Below are positions 1-8,109 of a DNA stretch of 33,094 nucleotides, piece by piece; positions within the stretch are counted from its first letter, which is position 1; each line of letters opens with the position of its first letter. Origin of the DNA: Methylobacterium frigidaeris (GTDB lineage: Bacteria; Pseudomonadota; Alphaproteobacteria; Rhizobiales; Beijerinckiaceae); the NCBI RefSeq assembly GCF_022179185.1, contig NZ_BPQJ01000061.1:1-33094 (forward strand), given 5' to 3'. The position numbers and the translations under genes were made by a program. The notes under the pieces were generated by a model. That model made no database searches. It saw nothing but the letters and a program-made list of their open reading frames with translations, and was not told the DNA's origin.

Positions 1-1
1 C

Positions 2-43
2 TCCATCGCCAACTTCAAATACATCGCACGCGTCAATGCTTAA
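2..43 (+). CDS. C-terminal tail of an unidentified gene (partial)
   Basis: An open frame enters from the left edge and ends at TAA (41-43), giving the tail SIANFKYIARVNA. It is too short to identify. The wording is somewhat like the end of an insertion-sequence transposase, but that is only an impression. It may equally be chance. Confidence 0.2.
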   Translation, partial: SIANFKYIARVNA

Positions 44-492
44 GCGCGGTGGTATAAGACCTGCGATTTCCGTTAAACGGAAGTGCCGGCAGTCGATGGC
101 TGATGAACACGCTCGACTTTCCTGTGCCAGCTATGTGCGAACTCCGGGCCTCAAACGGCGCGGACCTGAACGATAACCCTTCGAATAATAAAGACCTTCG
201 ATGTCACCGGTCCTGCTGTCGCCTCCTTATTCGCGTAAGGCCCCCCGTACGAAACTGGACACACTTAGTGCCGGCAGAAGCGCAGAACACCGAAATGCTG
301 CTACTTCCGCTAGAGACGACCGGTATTACGGCGACTGCCATCGCACGTGACCGCATCCAGACGACGCAACTAAACTTTATGCTCAACTCCAGACACAAGC
401 CGATTCCCGCGATCAAACCACGAGCATCAGCATCACGCTTCACCACACGAGACAGTAGGCAAGCTCTGAAGAACGCTTACGATCGTGTAGCA
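44..492. other. stretch with no supported gene
   Basis: About 450 bases with open frames on both strands, none showing a recognisable domain, a good ribosome-binding site or protein-like composition. It lies downstream of the minus-strand gene pair at 493-1001. I see no clear terminator or repeat in it. Confidence 0.4.
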
Positions 493-756
493 TCACATCG
501 CGGATCTCTCGCGGGCTCTGACCTGTCGCCATGCCGCAATAGCGACTCGGCGGACCTCGTAAGCCGTACGCTGCTGCGTACCCGGCTCACCCATGCCGAG
601 AGGACTGTAGCCATGCAGCAGGACGCCGTCGGGCCCGTGGAGGCGCCGCACCTCGGCCCTCCACGCACGATCGGCCAGAGCCAGTTGATGTTCGGTCTCG
701 ATCAGGCACTGCAGGTGGATCGCGACCTCCGATGCGGTCGCCCCCCACGCGGTCAT
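493..756 (-). CDS. small hypothetical protein, coupled to the upstream gene
   Basis: An 87-residue protein starting MTAWGATASEVAIH. I do not recognise a family. It reads as a soluble, mostly helical protein rich in Ala, Glu and Arg, with no signal peptide or membrane segment. The start was chosen because its ATG overlaps the TGA of the upstream gene (753-1001) as ATGA, the usual sign of translational coupling; longer frames to the right have no such support. The two genes are probably co-transcribed and may work together. Function unknown. Confidence 0.6.
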   Translation of the reverse strand: MTAWGATASEVAIHLQCLIETEHQLALADRAWRAEVRRLHGPDGVLLHGYSPLGMGEPGTQQRTAYEVRRVAIAAWRQVRARERSAM

Positions 757-1001
757 GGCGCCGCGAGCCGCTTGGTGTTCGCCGCCACGTGCTCGCGGTA
801 GCGTGCGACCACCGCCTCGGGCGACCCACCAAGCGAGAGCGTCACCATCGCCTCGCCGGCTGCCGAGACTTTCTCCGTCACCATGGACTGGGCCTCGGCC
901 CACCCCTCCTGACCGCCCCAGGCCAGCCGAACCAGTCGCAGTTCAACGACCTTCTGGGCTTCGATCGCGAGCATCATCGAGGACAGTATCAGGTTGACCA
1001 T
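753..1001 (-). CDS. small helical hypothetical protein
   Basis: An 82-residue protein starting MVNLILSSMMLAIEAQKVV. It is almost entirely predicted helix, with a heptad-like pattern and a short Gly-containing turn before the C-terminal segment SPEAVVARYREHVAANTKRL. GGAG lies six bases upstream of the ATG. The size and amphipathic helices recall phasin-like proteins, but this is only a resemblance. It is the first gene of a coupled pair with 493-756. A fragment near 12693-12790 encodes a closely related C-terminus, so the family appears to be repeated in this genome. Confidence 0.65.
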   Translation of the reverse strand: MVNLILSSMMLAIEAQKVVELRLVRLAWGGQEGWAEAQSMVTEKVSAAGEAMVTLSLGGSPEAVVARYREHVAANTKRLAAP

Positions 1002-1149
1002 GTGTCGCTCCGCACCGCGGCAGATGCGGCACGGGGTCAACCCGCCGCGGCCGTGAATTGATCCGACCCCGAAACGCAGCGCAGCCCTGCACGCCGCCCC
1101 CGTGGCGAAGGCGCGTTCCGCGTAACCCCGCAGGCCGATCTCGATTCCC

Positions 1150-1968
1150 TCACGCCGTGAGCGGCGCTGCCTCCTCGGTCGTGACCCGGAAGCCCACGAG
1201 GGTGTTCGGCCCGAAAGTGAGCGTCAGAGGCACATCGGCAGCGTCGCGTCCATAGGCGATCAGGATCCTGCCGATGCGCGGACTGTTGTTGCGCGGATCG
1301 AAGGTGTGCCAGCGGCCGCCCAGGAAGACCTCCATCCACGCTGCGAAATCTCCCGGAGCATGCGGCAGCGGCAGGCCGATGTCGCTGACGTACCCGGTGC
1401 AGTAGCGAGCCGGAATGTTGAGGCAGCGGCAGAACGCGATCGCCAGGTGGGCGTAATCGCGACAGACGCCGCGACGCTCCTCGAAGGCTTCCAGCGCCGT
1501 GCGCGTGGGGCGGGAATGCTCGTAACCGAAGGTGATGCGATCGTGCACGTAGTTGCAGATCGCCTGAACCCGCGCCCATCCCGGCGCCATGGCTCCGAAC
1601 AGATCCCAGGCGGTCTGCGACAGGCGATCGGTCTCGCAGTACCGGCTCCCGAGCAGGTAGAGCAACGTCTCCACGGGCAGGCTGCGCACCTCTTCCTGCC
1701 GTGCGACCGTGTCGGTCATGTCCCAGTTGCCATGGTCGCGAACGACCGTGTCGGTCCGCAGCGTGAAACGCCCGGCCGGCGCGACGAGCCTGTTGCACCA
1801 GTTCCCGAACGTGTCCCGATATCCCTCGAGTGGCACAGCCGGTACCGTCAACACATTGTCCGGTCGCTCGAGATCGGAGAAACGCGACGCGTGGACGTTG
1901 AGCATCGTGACGACCGGCGTGTCCTGCACGAAGTCGTAGGTCATTTCACAGCCGACGTGGATTCGCAT
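1150..1968 (-). CDS. transglutaminase-like (COG1305-type) protein
   Basis: 272 residues. The core is a transglutaminase/papain-like fold. The expected nucleophile is Cys169 in RRGVCRDYAHLAIAFCRCL, followed by the family segment IPARYCTGYVSD. Asp224 sits in WHTFDPRNN. In active relatives the segment before it reads H-A-W; here it is FAAWMEV (A210-W211), so the usual catalytic histidine appears to be alanine. The N-terminal ~100 residues match the beta-rich domain usual in this group. No signal peptide is evident, so it is probably cytoplasmic. GGAG lies about ten bases before the ATG. Genes of this kind often sit beside circularly permuted ATP-grasp/alpha-E genes; none is seen here, so the role is open. 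Confidence 0.85.
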   Translation of the reverse strand: MRIHVGCEMTYDFVQDTPVVTMLNVHASRFSDLERPDNVLTVPAVPLEGYRDTFGNWCNRLVAPAGRFTLRTDTVVRDHGNWDMTDTVARQEEVRSLPVETLLYLLGSRYCETDRLSQTAWDLFGAMAPGWARVQAICNYVHDRITFGYEHSRPTRTALEAFEERRGVCRDYAHLAIAFCRCLNIPARYCTGYVSDIGLPLPHAPGDFAAWMEVFLGGRWHTFDPRNNSPRIGRILIAYGRDAADVPLTLTFGPNTLVGFRVTTEEAAPLTA

Positions 1969-2315
1969 GAAAGCTCTCCGTGAACGATGCTGGGGCGTGT
2001 TCCCGCCTCATGGAGGCAGGCTGGTTCGCGTTCCGGGTCGGCACGGCTGCAACGGAGTCGATGTGCGACATGGCCTTGCGTCCGGTCGCAGCGCAGACCG
2101 GGGGCTCTCCCGAATGCCAAATCCGAAAGGCATGGTCGAAGCAACCATCCGAACCCGTCGCGCCGGCCAGCGAGTCTCTGCCAACGAGGCGTCGGCGTCC
2201 ACCCCGGATGCCTGAGCTTCGCCGGCTGTCTTGATAAAAGTTCGCACCGGCGTCCGGCTTTAGCGATCGTCATGTGCCGTCGAGATGTGGTACGATGATT
2301 TTTACAGACGGGCGC

Positions 2316-2349
2316 CAAGTGAAACATCAAATGCAAGTGAAACATCAAA
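2316..2349 (+). repeat. two 16-bp direct repeats, period 18 bp
   Basis: CAAGTGAAACATCAAA occurs at 2316-2331 and again at 2334-2349. In the frame of the small protein starting at 2331 the 18-base period encodes a repeated QVKHQ segment, so this looks like an in-frame tandem duplication around the start codon. Confidence 0.85.
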
Positions 2350-2681
2350 CGAATGCGGTGCTGCTTATCGCCGCACTGCTATACACTGGTATTTACGTTT
2401 GTGCTCCATCGAGCGCTGATGCGCTCCCCATTGCGACCAAGTCCGGCTTGGAACCAGCTAGAGGGCGATCGTCAGGTAAGTCTGACGATAAGATCAAGTT
2501 GGACTCGGAAAAAATCGAAGAGAGTACCAGGAAGCGACGGGATGCCGACCGGAAGCGCGACGAACGCATGAACAAACTCGGGGCCTCGATCTGCACGGGC
2601 TGCGGCGGCCCTCTCGTCCCTTTCGATCCGACGGGAGGTGAGCCGAGTCTGAAAGGTGGCGCGAGACGTCAACGAAACTGA
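2331..2681 (+). CDS. small exported hypothetical protein
   Basis: 116 residues from the ATG at 2331. Residues 1-30 look like a Sec signal peptide: a basic start (MQVKHQ), a hydrophobic core (AVLLIAALLYTGIYV), then a small-residue region ending SSADA. The mature part is highly charged (residues ~45-85, Lys/Asp/Glu/Arg) and carries a CTGC motif near the C-terminus, a possible metal site or disulfide. The same frame is open back to an ATG at 2274, but starting at 2331 puts the signal sequence at the N-terminus. No clear ribosome-binding site is visible because the start lies inside a tandem repeat. Family not recognised. Confidence 0.5.
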   Translation: MQVKHQTNAVLLIAALLYTGIYVCAPSSADALPIATKSGLEPARGRSSGKSDDKIKLDSEKIEESTRKRRDADRKRDERMNKLGASICTGCGGPLVPFDPTGGEPSLKGGARRQRN

Positions 2682-2974
2682 GGACCGGCTATCGCCTGTT
2701 GCATGCCCCGGATCCTGCTCGGCAACCGGAGCAATCCCGTCCTGTCGCCCCCGGTGAGCCAGCTCAGTCGGCGTCGCATCGCTCCTGAACCTTTTGCTCA
2801 GTCGACTGTTTTTTCTTTATGCGGCCGAGCCTGTAGTGGCGGCCCGACGAGGTTTCTCATCATCGACACCGGCCCCATTCCACGCGTCGACACGCGGAAC
2901 GCGCCTCGGAAAGGGGTCGTGAGCCGATCCCGGCCCATTCCTGTCCAAGGCCCTGCGCGCGGAGATCGGTTGCC

Positions 2975-4474
2975 ATGACCCTACCCACTGAAACGCGAGC
3001 CAAGGCAGCCCTTGGGGTCCAGGGCCTCGACGATATCCTCGTCGGCGGCTTCATCCGCGATCGGCTCTATCTCCTGGAAGGCAGCCCCGGGACCGGCAAG
3101 ACTACGATCGCGCTCCAGTTCCTGCTCGACGGCGCACATCGCGGCGAGAAGGGCCTCTACATTACGCTGTCGGAGACCGAGGAGGAGCTGCGCGAAGGCG
3201 CGACCTCGCATGGCTGGACCTTGAACGAGCATATCAAGGTGTTCGAGCTCGCCCCGCCCGAGAGCCTGCTCGATGCCGAGCAGCAGCAGAGCCTGCTCTA
3301 CTCCTCCGACCTCGAGCTCGGCGAGAGCACCAAGGCGATCTTCCAGGCGGTCGAGGCCGAGAAGCCGAGCCGCGTCGTGCTCGACAGCCTGTCCGAGATC
3401 CGGCTTCTCGCCGGAACATCGCTGCGGTACCGCCGACAGATTCTCGCGCTCAAGCATTACTTCGCACGCCACGGCGCCACTGTTCTGATGCTGGACGACC
3501 TGACCGCGGAAGCGCTCGACAAGACCGTGCACAGCATCGCCCACGGGGTGATCCGACTGGAGGAGCAGTCACCGGAATACGGCGCGGAGCGCCGACGCTT
3601 GCGTGTGGTGAAGTATCGCGGCCAGCGCTACCGTGGCGGGTATCACGATTTCTCGATCAAGGCGGGGGGCGTTGCGGTCTATCCAAGACTGATCGCGCTC
3701 GAACACAAGACCACGTTCACCCGGACCCAGACGACGAGTGGTATCGTCGAACTTGACGACCTCGTCGGCGGTGGGATCGAGCAGGGGTCAAGCACGCTGA
3801 TCCTCGGGCCGGCCGGCACCGGCAAGTCGCTGCTGGCGATTCAGTTCGTCCTCGCCTCCATCGCCCGCGGCGAGCGGGCCGCTTTGTTCGTGTTCGACGA
3901 GGAACTCGGGCTGCTGTTCGAGCGCCTGCGGGCGATGGGCCACGACCTCCGGGCGCTGCGGGACGCCGGCAAGCTGTTCGTCGAGCAGGTCGATGCGGCC
4001 GAACTCTCACCCGGCGAATTCGCGCATCGGGTGCGGGCTTGCGTCGACGAGCACGGGATCAGGACGGTGGTGCTTGACAGCCTCAACGGCTACCAGGCGT
4101 CGATGCCGGAGGAGAACGCGCTCGTCCTGCACGTGCATGAGTTGCTGCAATACCTCAACCGGCAGGGTGCATCGACCTTCCTGACGGTGGCCCAGCACGG
4201 GCTGGTCGGCGATATGAAGTCGCCGGTCGACGTGACCTATCTCGCCGATACCGTGGTGCTCCTACGCTACTTCGAGGCAGTTGGCCGGGTCCGGCGGGCG
4301 ATCTCGGTCATCAAGAAGCGCACCAGCGCCCACGAAGATACTATTCGCGAGTACAAAATCGGCAGTGGCGGCTTGACTATCGGGCCTCCTCTGGAGAACT
4401 TCCAGGGTGTCTTGCGCGGTGTTCCCGATTTCGTCAGCCATGACGGTCCGCAGCTGAAAGCTGAGCGAGGCTGA
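2975..4474 (+). CDS. KaiC-family double-domain ATPase (non-cyanobacterial)
   Basis: 499 residues with two RecA-like KaiC domains. Domain I has Walker A GSPGTGKT (36-43) and Walker B VVLDSLSEIR (134-143); domain II has GPAGTGKS (278-285) and VVLDSLNGY (365-373). The end, VIKKRTSAHEDTIREYKIG, matches the segment after the KaiC phosphorylation region. By hand alignment the cyanobacterial S431/T432 pair falls on T421/Y422, so a Ser/Thr autophosphorylation cycle of the classical kind is doubtful. No KaiA or KaiB gene is in the window. The stop overlaps the next start as TGATG, so it is co-translated with an HWE histidine kinase, its probable partner. GGAG lies about ten bases upstream of the ATG. 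Confidence 0.93.
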   Translation: MTLPTETRAKAALGVQGLDDILVGGFIRDRLYLLEGSPGTGKTTIALQFLLDGAHRGEKGLYITLSETEEELREGATSHGWTLNEHIKVFELAPPESLLDAEQQQSLLYSSDLELGESTKAIFQAVEAEKPSRVVLDSLSEIRLLAGTSLRYRRQILALKHYFARHGATVLMLDDLTAEALDKTVHSIAHGVIRLEEQSPEYGAERRRLRVVKYRGQRYRGGYHDFSIKAGGVAVYPRLIALEHKTTFTRTQTTSGIVELDDLVGGGIEQGSSTLILGPAGTGKSLLAIQFVLASIARGERAALFVFDEELGLLFERLRAMGHDLRALRDAGKLFVEQVDAAELSPGEFAHRVRACVDEHGIRTVVLDSLNGYQASMPEENALVLHVHELLQYLNRQGASTFLTVAQHGLVGDMKSPVDVTYLADTVVLLRYFEAVGRVRRAISVIKKRTSAHEDTIREYKIGSGGLTIGPPLENFQGVLRGVPDFVSHDGPQLKAERG

Positions 4475-5568
4475 TGCTTCAGCAGGACGTGAGTTCCGAG
4501 CGGGCGCTGATCCTGGCGCCCTTCGGCCGGGATGCGAGCATCGCAGCGTCGCTCCTCGGCGAGGCCGGCATTGGATCGGCCATCTGTCGCGATCTTGCCG
4601 CCCTGCAAGCCGGGATGGCTCAAGGAGCGGGCCTGGTGATCGTGACGGACGAGGCGGTGCTCAATGCGGATTTGCAGCCGATCAACCGGTGGGTGGTGGC
4701 CCAGCCACCCTGGTCCGATCTGCCGTTCATCCTGCTCGTCCACCGTGGAGGTGGATTGGAGCGCAACCCGGTCGCCCGGCGGACCTCGGACGTGCTCGGC
4801 AACGTCACCTTCCTTGAGCGGCCGTTTCATCCAACGACCCTCGTCAGCGTCGCACGTACCGCCCTGCGGGGCCGGCGGCGGCAGTACGAGGCGCGCGCTC
4901 GCCTCGTCGAGTTGCATGCGGGCGAGCAGCGCCTACGAACCGCACTGGCGGCCGAGAAGCGTGCGGCGGAGCATCAGCGTCTGCTCATCGACGAGTTGAA
5001 TCACCGGGTGAAGAACACCCTGGCAACCGTGCAGTCGATCGCGACCCAGACCCTTCGCAATGCCCCCACCACGGAAGAAGCACGCGAAGCGCTTGAGACG
5101 CGGCTGCTGGCTCTCTCGCGCGCCCACAATGTGCTGACCCAGGAGAGCTGGGAGGGGGCCAACCTCTCTGACGTCGTGGCGCAGGCGATCGCCCCCTACG
5201 ATCGGCGGGAGGACCAGCGGTTCCAGGTGAGCGGCCCGGAGGTACGGTTGCCGCCGCAGATGGCATTGGCGCTCGCCATGGCGTTTCAGGAACTCGCGAC
5301 CAACGCGGTGAAGTACGGTGCGCTGTCTAACCAGACCGGCCACGTCGCGATCACCTGGACGAAGGCAAGCCGGCCAGCGCGCCTCTGCTTGCGCTGGAGC
5401 GAAACGGGCGGACCTGCCGTCGTTGAACCGCCCCGCCGCGGTTTCGGATCGCGGCTGATCGAGCACAATCTCGCCCGCGATTTGGATGGGCATGTCAAAA
5501 TCACATTCGGAAAGAGTGGTGCGATCTGTACAATCGATGCACCTATCGACCGCACATTGCGTCAATGA
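4474..5568 (+). CDS. HWE-family histidine kinase with N-terminal receiver-like domain
   Basis: 364 residues. Residues 10-130 resemble a receiver fold, but the conserved Lys-Pro is Arg-Pro (LERPF, 114-118) and the acceptor position is not a clear Asp, so it is probably a pseudo-receiver. Residues 135-175 are a charged coiled coil. The HWE dimerisation/phosphoacceptor segment is DELNHRVKNTLATVQSIATQ with His177. The ATP-binding part has FQELATNAVKYGALS (N-box Asn277), the W-x-E signature LRWSETGGP (308-310) and RRGFGSRLIEHNL. There is no membrane segment, so it is a soluble kinase. It is translationally coupled to the KaiC-like ATPase, which suggests that the nucleotide or conformational state of KaiC sets its activity. 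Confidence 0.93.
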   Translation: MLQQDVSSERALILAPFGRDASIAASLLGEAGIGSAICRDLAALQAGMAQGAGLVIVTDEAVLNADLQPINRWVVAQPPWSDLPFILLVHRGGGLERNPVARRTSDVLGNVTFLERPFHPTTLVSVARTALRGRRRQYEARARLVELHAGEQRLRTALAAEKRAAEHQRLLIDELNHRVKNTLATVQSIATQTLRNAPTTEEAREALETRLLALSRAHNVLTQESWEGANLSDVVAQAIAPYDRREDQRFQVSGPEVRLPPQMALALAMAFQELATNAVKYGALSNQTGHVAITWTKASRPARLCLRWSETGGPAVVEPPRRGFGSRLIEHNLARDLDGHVKITFGKSGAICTIDAPIDRTLRQ

Positions 5569-5806
5569 AACCGGATTTGATGCTGCTGACATAATTCATG
5601 CGACCACCTAGGAGATTTGCCCAGCGTCCGCCTGTCTGGCTCTGATCTTGCTCGGCGATGGATGATGGCGCCAGCATTGGCAATATTGAATGCAGGATTA
5701 TTTTATATGCAAAGATCCATGCTTTTCTTGCTTGTCTGCAATTGCACTTTTCGCCGCCATTTCCGCGATCCTGCCTGTACGTAGGAGCAGGCGTTTGTAT
5801 CCAGAG

Positions 5807-5938
5807 TTAATTCTTGGCGCCAGGTTTGCCGTTTGTCACGATATGGCCCTTGGTGGTCGGAGCTGCTGCGATGGTTTTCGGCTTCGCTTTCTTCGGCTTC
5901 TTGGCTTCACGGTTTCCGCGGGGTCGATCGTTGCTCAT
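5807..5938 (-). CDS. very small Lys-rich hypothetical protein
   Basis: A 43-residue protein starting MSNDRPRGNREAKKPKKA. It is strongly basic, Lys/Pro-rich at the front and probably disordered. AGGAAGG sits six bases before the ATG, one of the best ribosome-binding sites in the window. It begins 14 bases after the stop of the upstream minus-strand gene (5953-6285), so the two are probably one transcript. Similar RPRGNREAKKPKK peptides occur in alphaproteobacteria as far as I recall. No function known. Confidence 0.7.
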   Translation of the reverse strand: MSNDRPRGNREAKKPKKAKPKTIAAAPTTKGHIVTNGKPGAKN

Positions 5939-5952
5939 CTGAACCTTCCTGC

Positions 5953-6285
5953 TCAAACATCAGGTGTTTCGAGGTTTCGTTCATCAAGTTCGTCCGGCTC
6001 CGACAGTCGCGTGAAGTCGGACAACACGGCAGCCACCATGCTTTGTAAGCGAGGATCGTCGCAGGAGAGCGCAGCGGCGAATCGTTCCAGCAGGTACCGT
6101 GCCTTGTCGGCGGCCTCGGGCCAAGTTGCGGCCTCTGCCGCGAACAGGTTGGCTTCCAGATCGTGCTGGCGCGCGACCAGGCCGGCATGCTGCGCTTTCA
6201 CGGCAGCCCGTCTGCGGCGGTTATTCGTCGCCTTCAGGGCGGCCATCCCGCGCCGTTCGTCGAGCTCGATGGGTCGGTCCGTCAT
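5953..6285 (-). CDS. hypothetical helical protein
   Basis: 110 residues starting MTDRPIELDERRG. It is mostly helical and charged, with an Arg-rich segment (NNRRRRAAVKA) followed by Ala-rich helices and an acidic C-terminus. No signal peptide, membrane segment or known motif. It is the first gene of a minus-strand pair with the 43-residue gene at 5807-5938. An inverted repeat and AT-rich DNA upstream (6333-6380) probably hold its promoter. Not recognised. Confidence 0.6.
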   Translation of the reverse strand: MTDRPIELDERRGMAALKATNNRRRRAAVKAQHAGLVARQHDLEANLFAAEAATWPEAADKARYLLERFAAALSCDDPRLQSMVAAVLSDFTRLSEPDELDERNLETPDV

Positions 6286-6332
6286 CTAGCCAACCTTCCG
6301 TTCCCACGTGAAAGCATGATAAGTTTGGTTGT

Positions 6333-6353
6333 ACGAGAATAATATTTTCTCGT
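6333..6353. repeat. perfect 7-bp inverted repeat in AT-rich DNA
   Basis: ACGAGAA (6333-6339) and TTCTCGT (6347-6353) are separated by a 7-base AT loop. It lies about 50 bases upstream of the minus-strand gene starting at 6285. It could be an operator; there is no T-run to make it a terminator. Confidence 0.5.
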
Positions 6354-6502
6354 CGGCAACCGTCTGATATTTATAAAATATTGATTACCTTGGACGCTAC
6401 CGCGTGCGACGCCTGATCGATGGGCGAGGAGTCCTTGAGCTGCAAGCCCTGCAAAGCAGATTGCAGACTCTTACGATCTCTCGTCACCACGGCGTATGGC
6501 GC

Positions 6503-6775
6503 TCACGGCTCGGCAGAGGCCAAAGCTGCCGGCGCGGGCAATGCAGAGACCTGCTTCCTGCTGTGGCGTGTGCCGATACCCCCGACCAAGAGTTCGATCT
6601 GGGCTGTGGACGCGCGGATTTGAGCGGTTGCACCTCGCAAGGCCTCCATGTCGAGGTGTCCAGGCTCATCGGCACTCCACCAACGGCCGTTGTCGATGTT
6701 TTGGAGCAGGCGGCCGAGCCGCCTGTGGTCTTGCGTAAGCTGCTCGATGATGCCTTTGCCGGGGTCCATCGTCAT
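6503..6775 (-). CDS. small hypothetical protein
   Basis: About 90 residues. AGGA lies just upstream of two closely spaced ATGs, giving starts MTMDPGKG (6775) or MDPGKG (6769). The body (IIEQLTQDHRRLGRLLQNID) is helical, with no membrane segment. With the ATG at 6775 it overlaps the end of the upstream gene (6772-7215) by four bases, so the two are probably one operon. Family not recognised. Confidence 0.5.
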   Translation of the reverse strand: MTMDPGKGIIEQLTQDHRRLGRLLQNIDNGRWWSADEPGHLDMEALRGATAQIRASTAQIELLVGGIGTRHSRKQVSALPAPAALASAEP

Positions 6776-7215
6776 TTTCCTGAATGAAATGAGAGTGAGA
6801 TATGGTTCCAAAGGACCAGCGTTCGGTTATATGAGTTTTTAGCTATCATGTATGACCGCTCATAATCACGTCGCTTTCCCTGCGAGCGTGCCTGCTTCAT
6901 GCGGCCAGCGACTCGATCGATACGCCGCTCCTCGTGTGCGATCTTTGATACGCTCTCGCGGACGCGATCACAGAAGATACTTCTATTGCTCCCTGTCGTC
7001 GCTGATATCTCGCCGTCGAGACGCTCCGAGACGCGTTCATGCAGATCAGCCCAGGCATTTAGGCGCTTCAAGAGCTTGACGTGATCACGATCTTCGACGG
7101 CCTGTTCCATTCCCCAGCTAAGAAATCGCAGCCGTACTCCGGCGAAAGCCACATGCAGGGTCGAGAGACCATGAGTTCGCGGGGAATTTCGTCGAGGAGG
7201 AAGGTCGGTGGGCAT
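6772..7215 (-). CDS. hypothetical basic, helical protein
   Basis: 147 residues starting MPTDLPPRRNSPRTHG. GGAGGG lies five bases before the ATG, which supports this start. After a Pro/Arg-rich N-terminus come charged helices (DHVKLLKRLNAWADLHERVS, then KIAHEERRIDRVAGRMKQAR) that could form a coiled coil. No signal peptide or recognised domain. It lies upstream of, and slightly overlaps, the gene at 6503-6775. Confidence 0.5.
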   Translation of the reverse strand: MPTDLPPRRNSPRTHGLSTLHVAFAGVRLRFLSWGMEQAVEDRDHVKLLKRLNAWADLHERVSERLDGEISATTGSNRSIFCDRVRESVSKIAHEERRIDRVAGRMKQARSQGKRRDYERSYMIAKNSYNRTLVLWNHISLSFHSGK

Positions 7216-7490
7216 CGCGCCCTCCGTTCAATCCCGACCCATCGCCAGGATACAGCCCTGGATATGGTATCCAGCTGGAACATTGCAACCTGCAAAAAAT
7301 ATAAAGTTCCGCATATCACGCTATTCATTTGGGCATAATGGGTACCTATATTATAGCGCGCCGCCGTTTTATGCGATGTTCACGAAATAAACGGACGAGA
7401 TTCAATTGTCCCATTAGATAAAATACGCATTCGTGTTTGACACATGGCCCTGAAAGGCGCAGCGCCAGACCTCACCTCTGGGTATGACGC

Positions 7491-7742
7491 ATGCAACGCG
7501 AGTGGAAGACGTGGTCGCAGATCGCGACCTTGATCATGAAGCGGATTCGGCAGCAGCCCGGAGGTCACAGCCTCCTCTGGCTTGAGTTCGACGAGTTCGA
7601 TGACGAGGCCAGTCATGGGACATTTACCCTGGAAACTGACGGCATGTCCGACGACGAACGTGAACGGCTCGCAGGATGTATCGTAGAAATGCTATTGAAG
7701 CTAAGAATGAAATATAAGATTTCTTCTATAACCATACATTAA
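7491..7742 (+). CDS. small acidic hypothetical protein
   Basis: 83 residues starting MQREWKTWSQIATL. The middle is acidic (FDEFDDEAS and SDDERER) and the C-terminus (VEMLLKLRMKYKISSITIH) is basic, encoded by AT-rich codons unlike its start. No good ribosome-binding site is visible. An overlapping antisense frame (7380-7616) is less protein-like. Not recognised; it may be an orphan gene. Confidence 0.4.
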   Translation: MQREWKTWSQIATLIMKRIRQQPGGHSLLWLEFDEFDDEASHGTFTLETDGMSDDERERLAGCIVEMLLKLRMKYKISSITIH

Positions 7743-7856
7743 ATAGAATTTATAGATTTGTCCGCCGACGGTTGACGAGAGGCCCATCGTCGTGTCGTAT
7801 CGCGATCATGCATCTCCTATGTAGCCTGAGTAGGACGTGAGACGATAGTGCTCGCG

Positions 7857-8099
7857 TCACGTGTTGCGGAGGTTGTCATGGACCGCCGCGACGATGTCGG
7901 CAACGCTGAGATCCAGGTAGGGTAGCACGTCGTCCGCAGGGCGCCCGCTCTCCGGTATCCAGCGGACGACGAGGGAGCGCACGGTCGGCGCGGTCGCGAC
8001 GGCGGCTTCGGCGAGCTCACTCCCAAGATTGCCGACGTCGTTGTCCTCGGCGGTCGGCGGCACGCAGCCCGCCTGCGCCAGGGTCAGCACGGGGCCCAT
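7857..8099 (-). CDS. hypothetical protein or fragment
   Basis: 80 residues ending DVLPYLDLSVADIVAAVHDN plus four. The C-terminal half looks like genuine protein (alternating hydrophobic helices), but the start is uncertain because the frame runs into the decayed transposase at 8110-8545. It may be the surviving 3' part of a gene cut by that element. Family not recognised. Confidence 0.3.
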   Translation of the reverse strand: MGPVLTLAQAGCVPPTAEDNDVGNLGSELAEAAVATAPTVRSLVVRWIPESGRPADDVLPYLDLSVADIVAAVHDNLRNT

Positions 8100-8109
8100 C
8101 TCGATCGGT

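Noticed and set aside
103..801. 232-residue plus-strand frame at the left end
   Set aside because: Composition is not protein-like, and its right part is antisense to the better-supported coupled gene pair.
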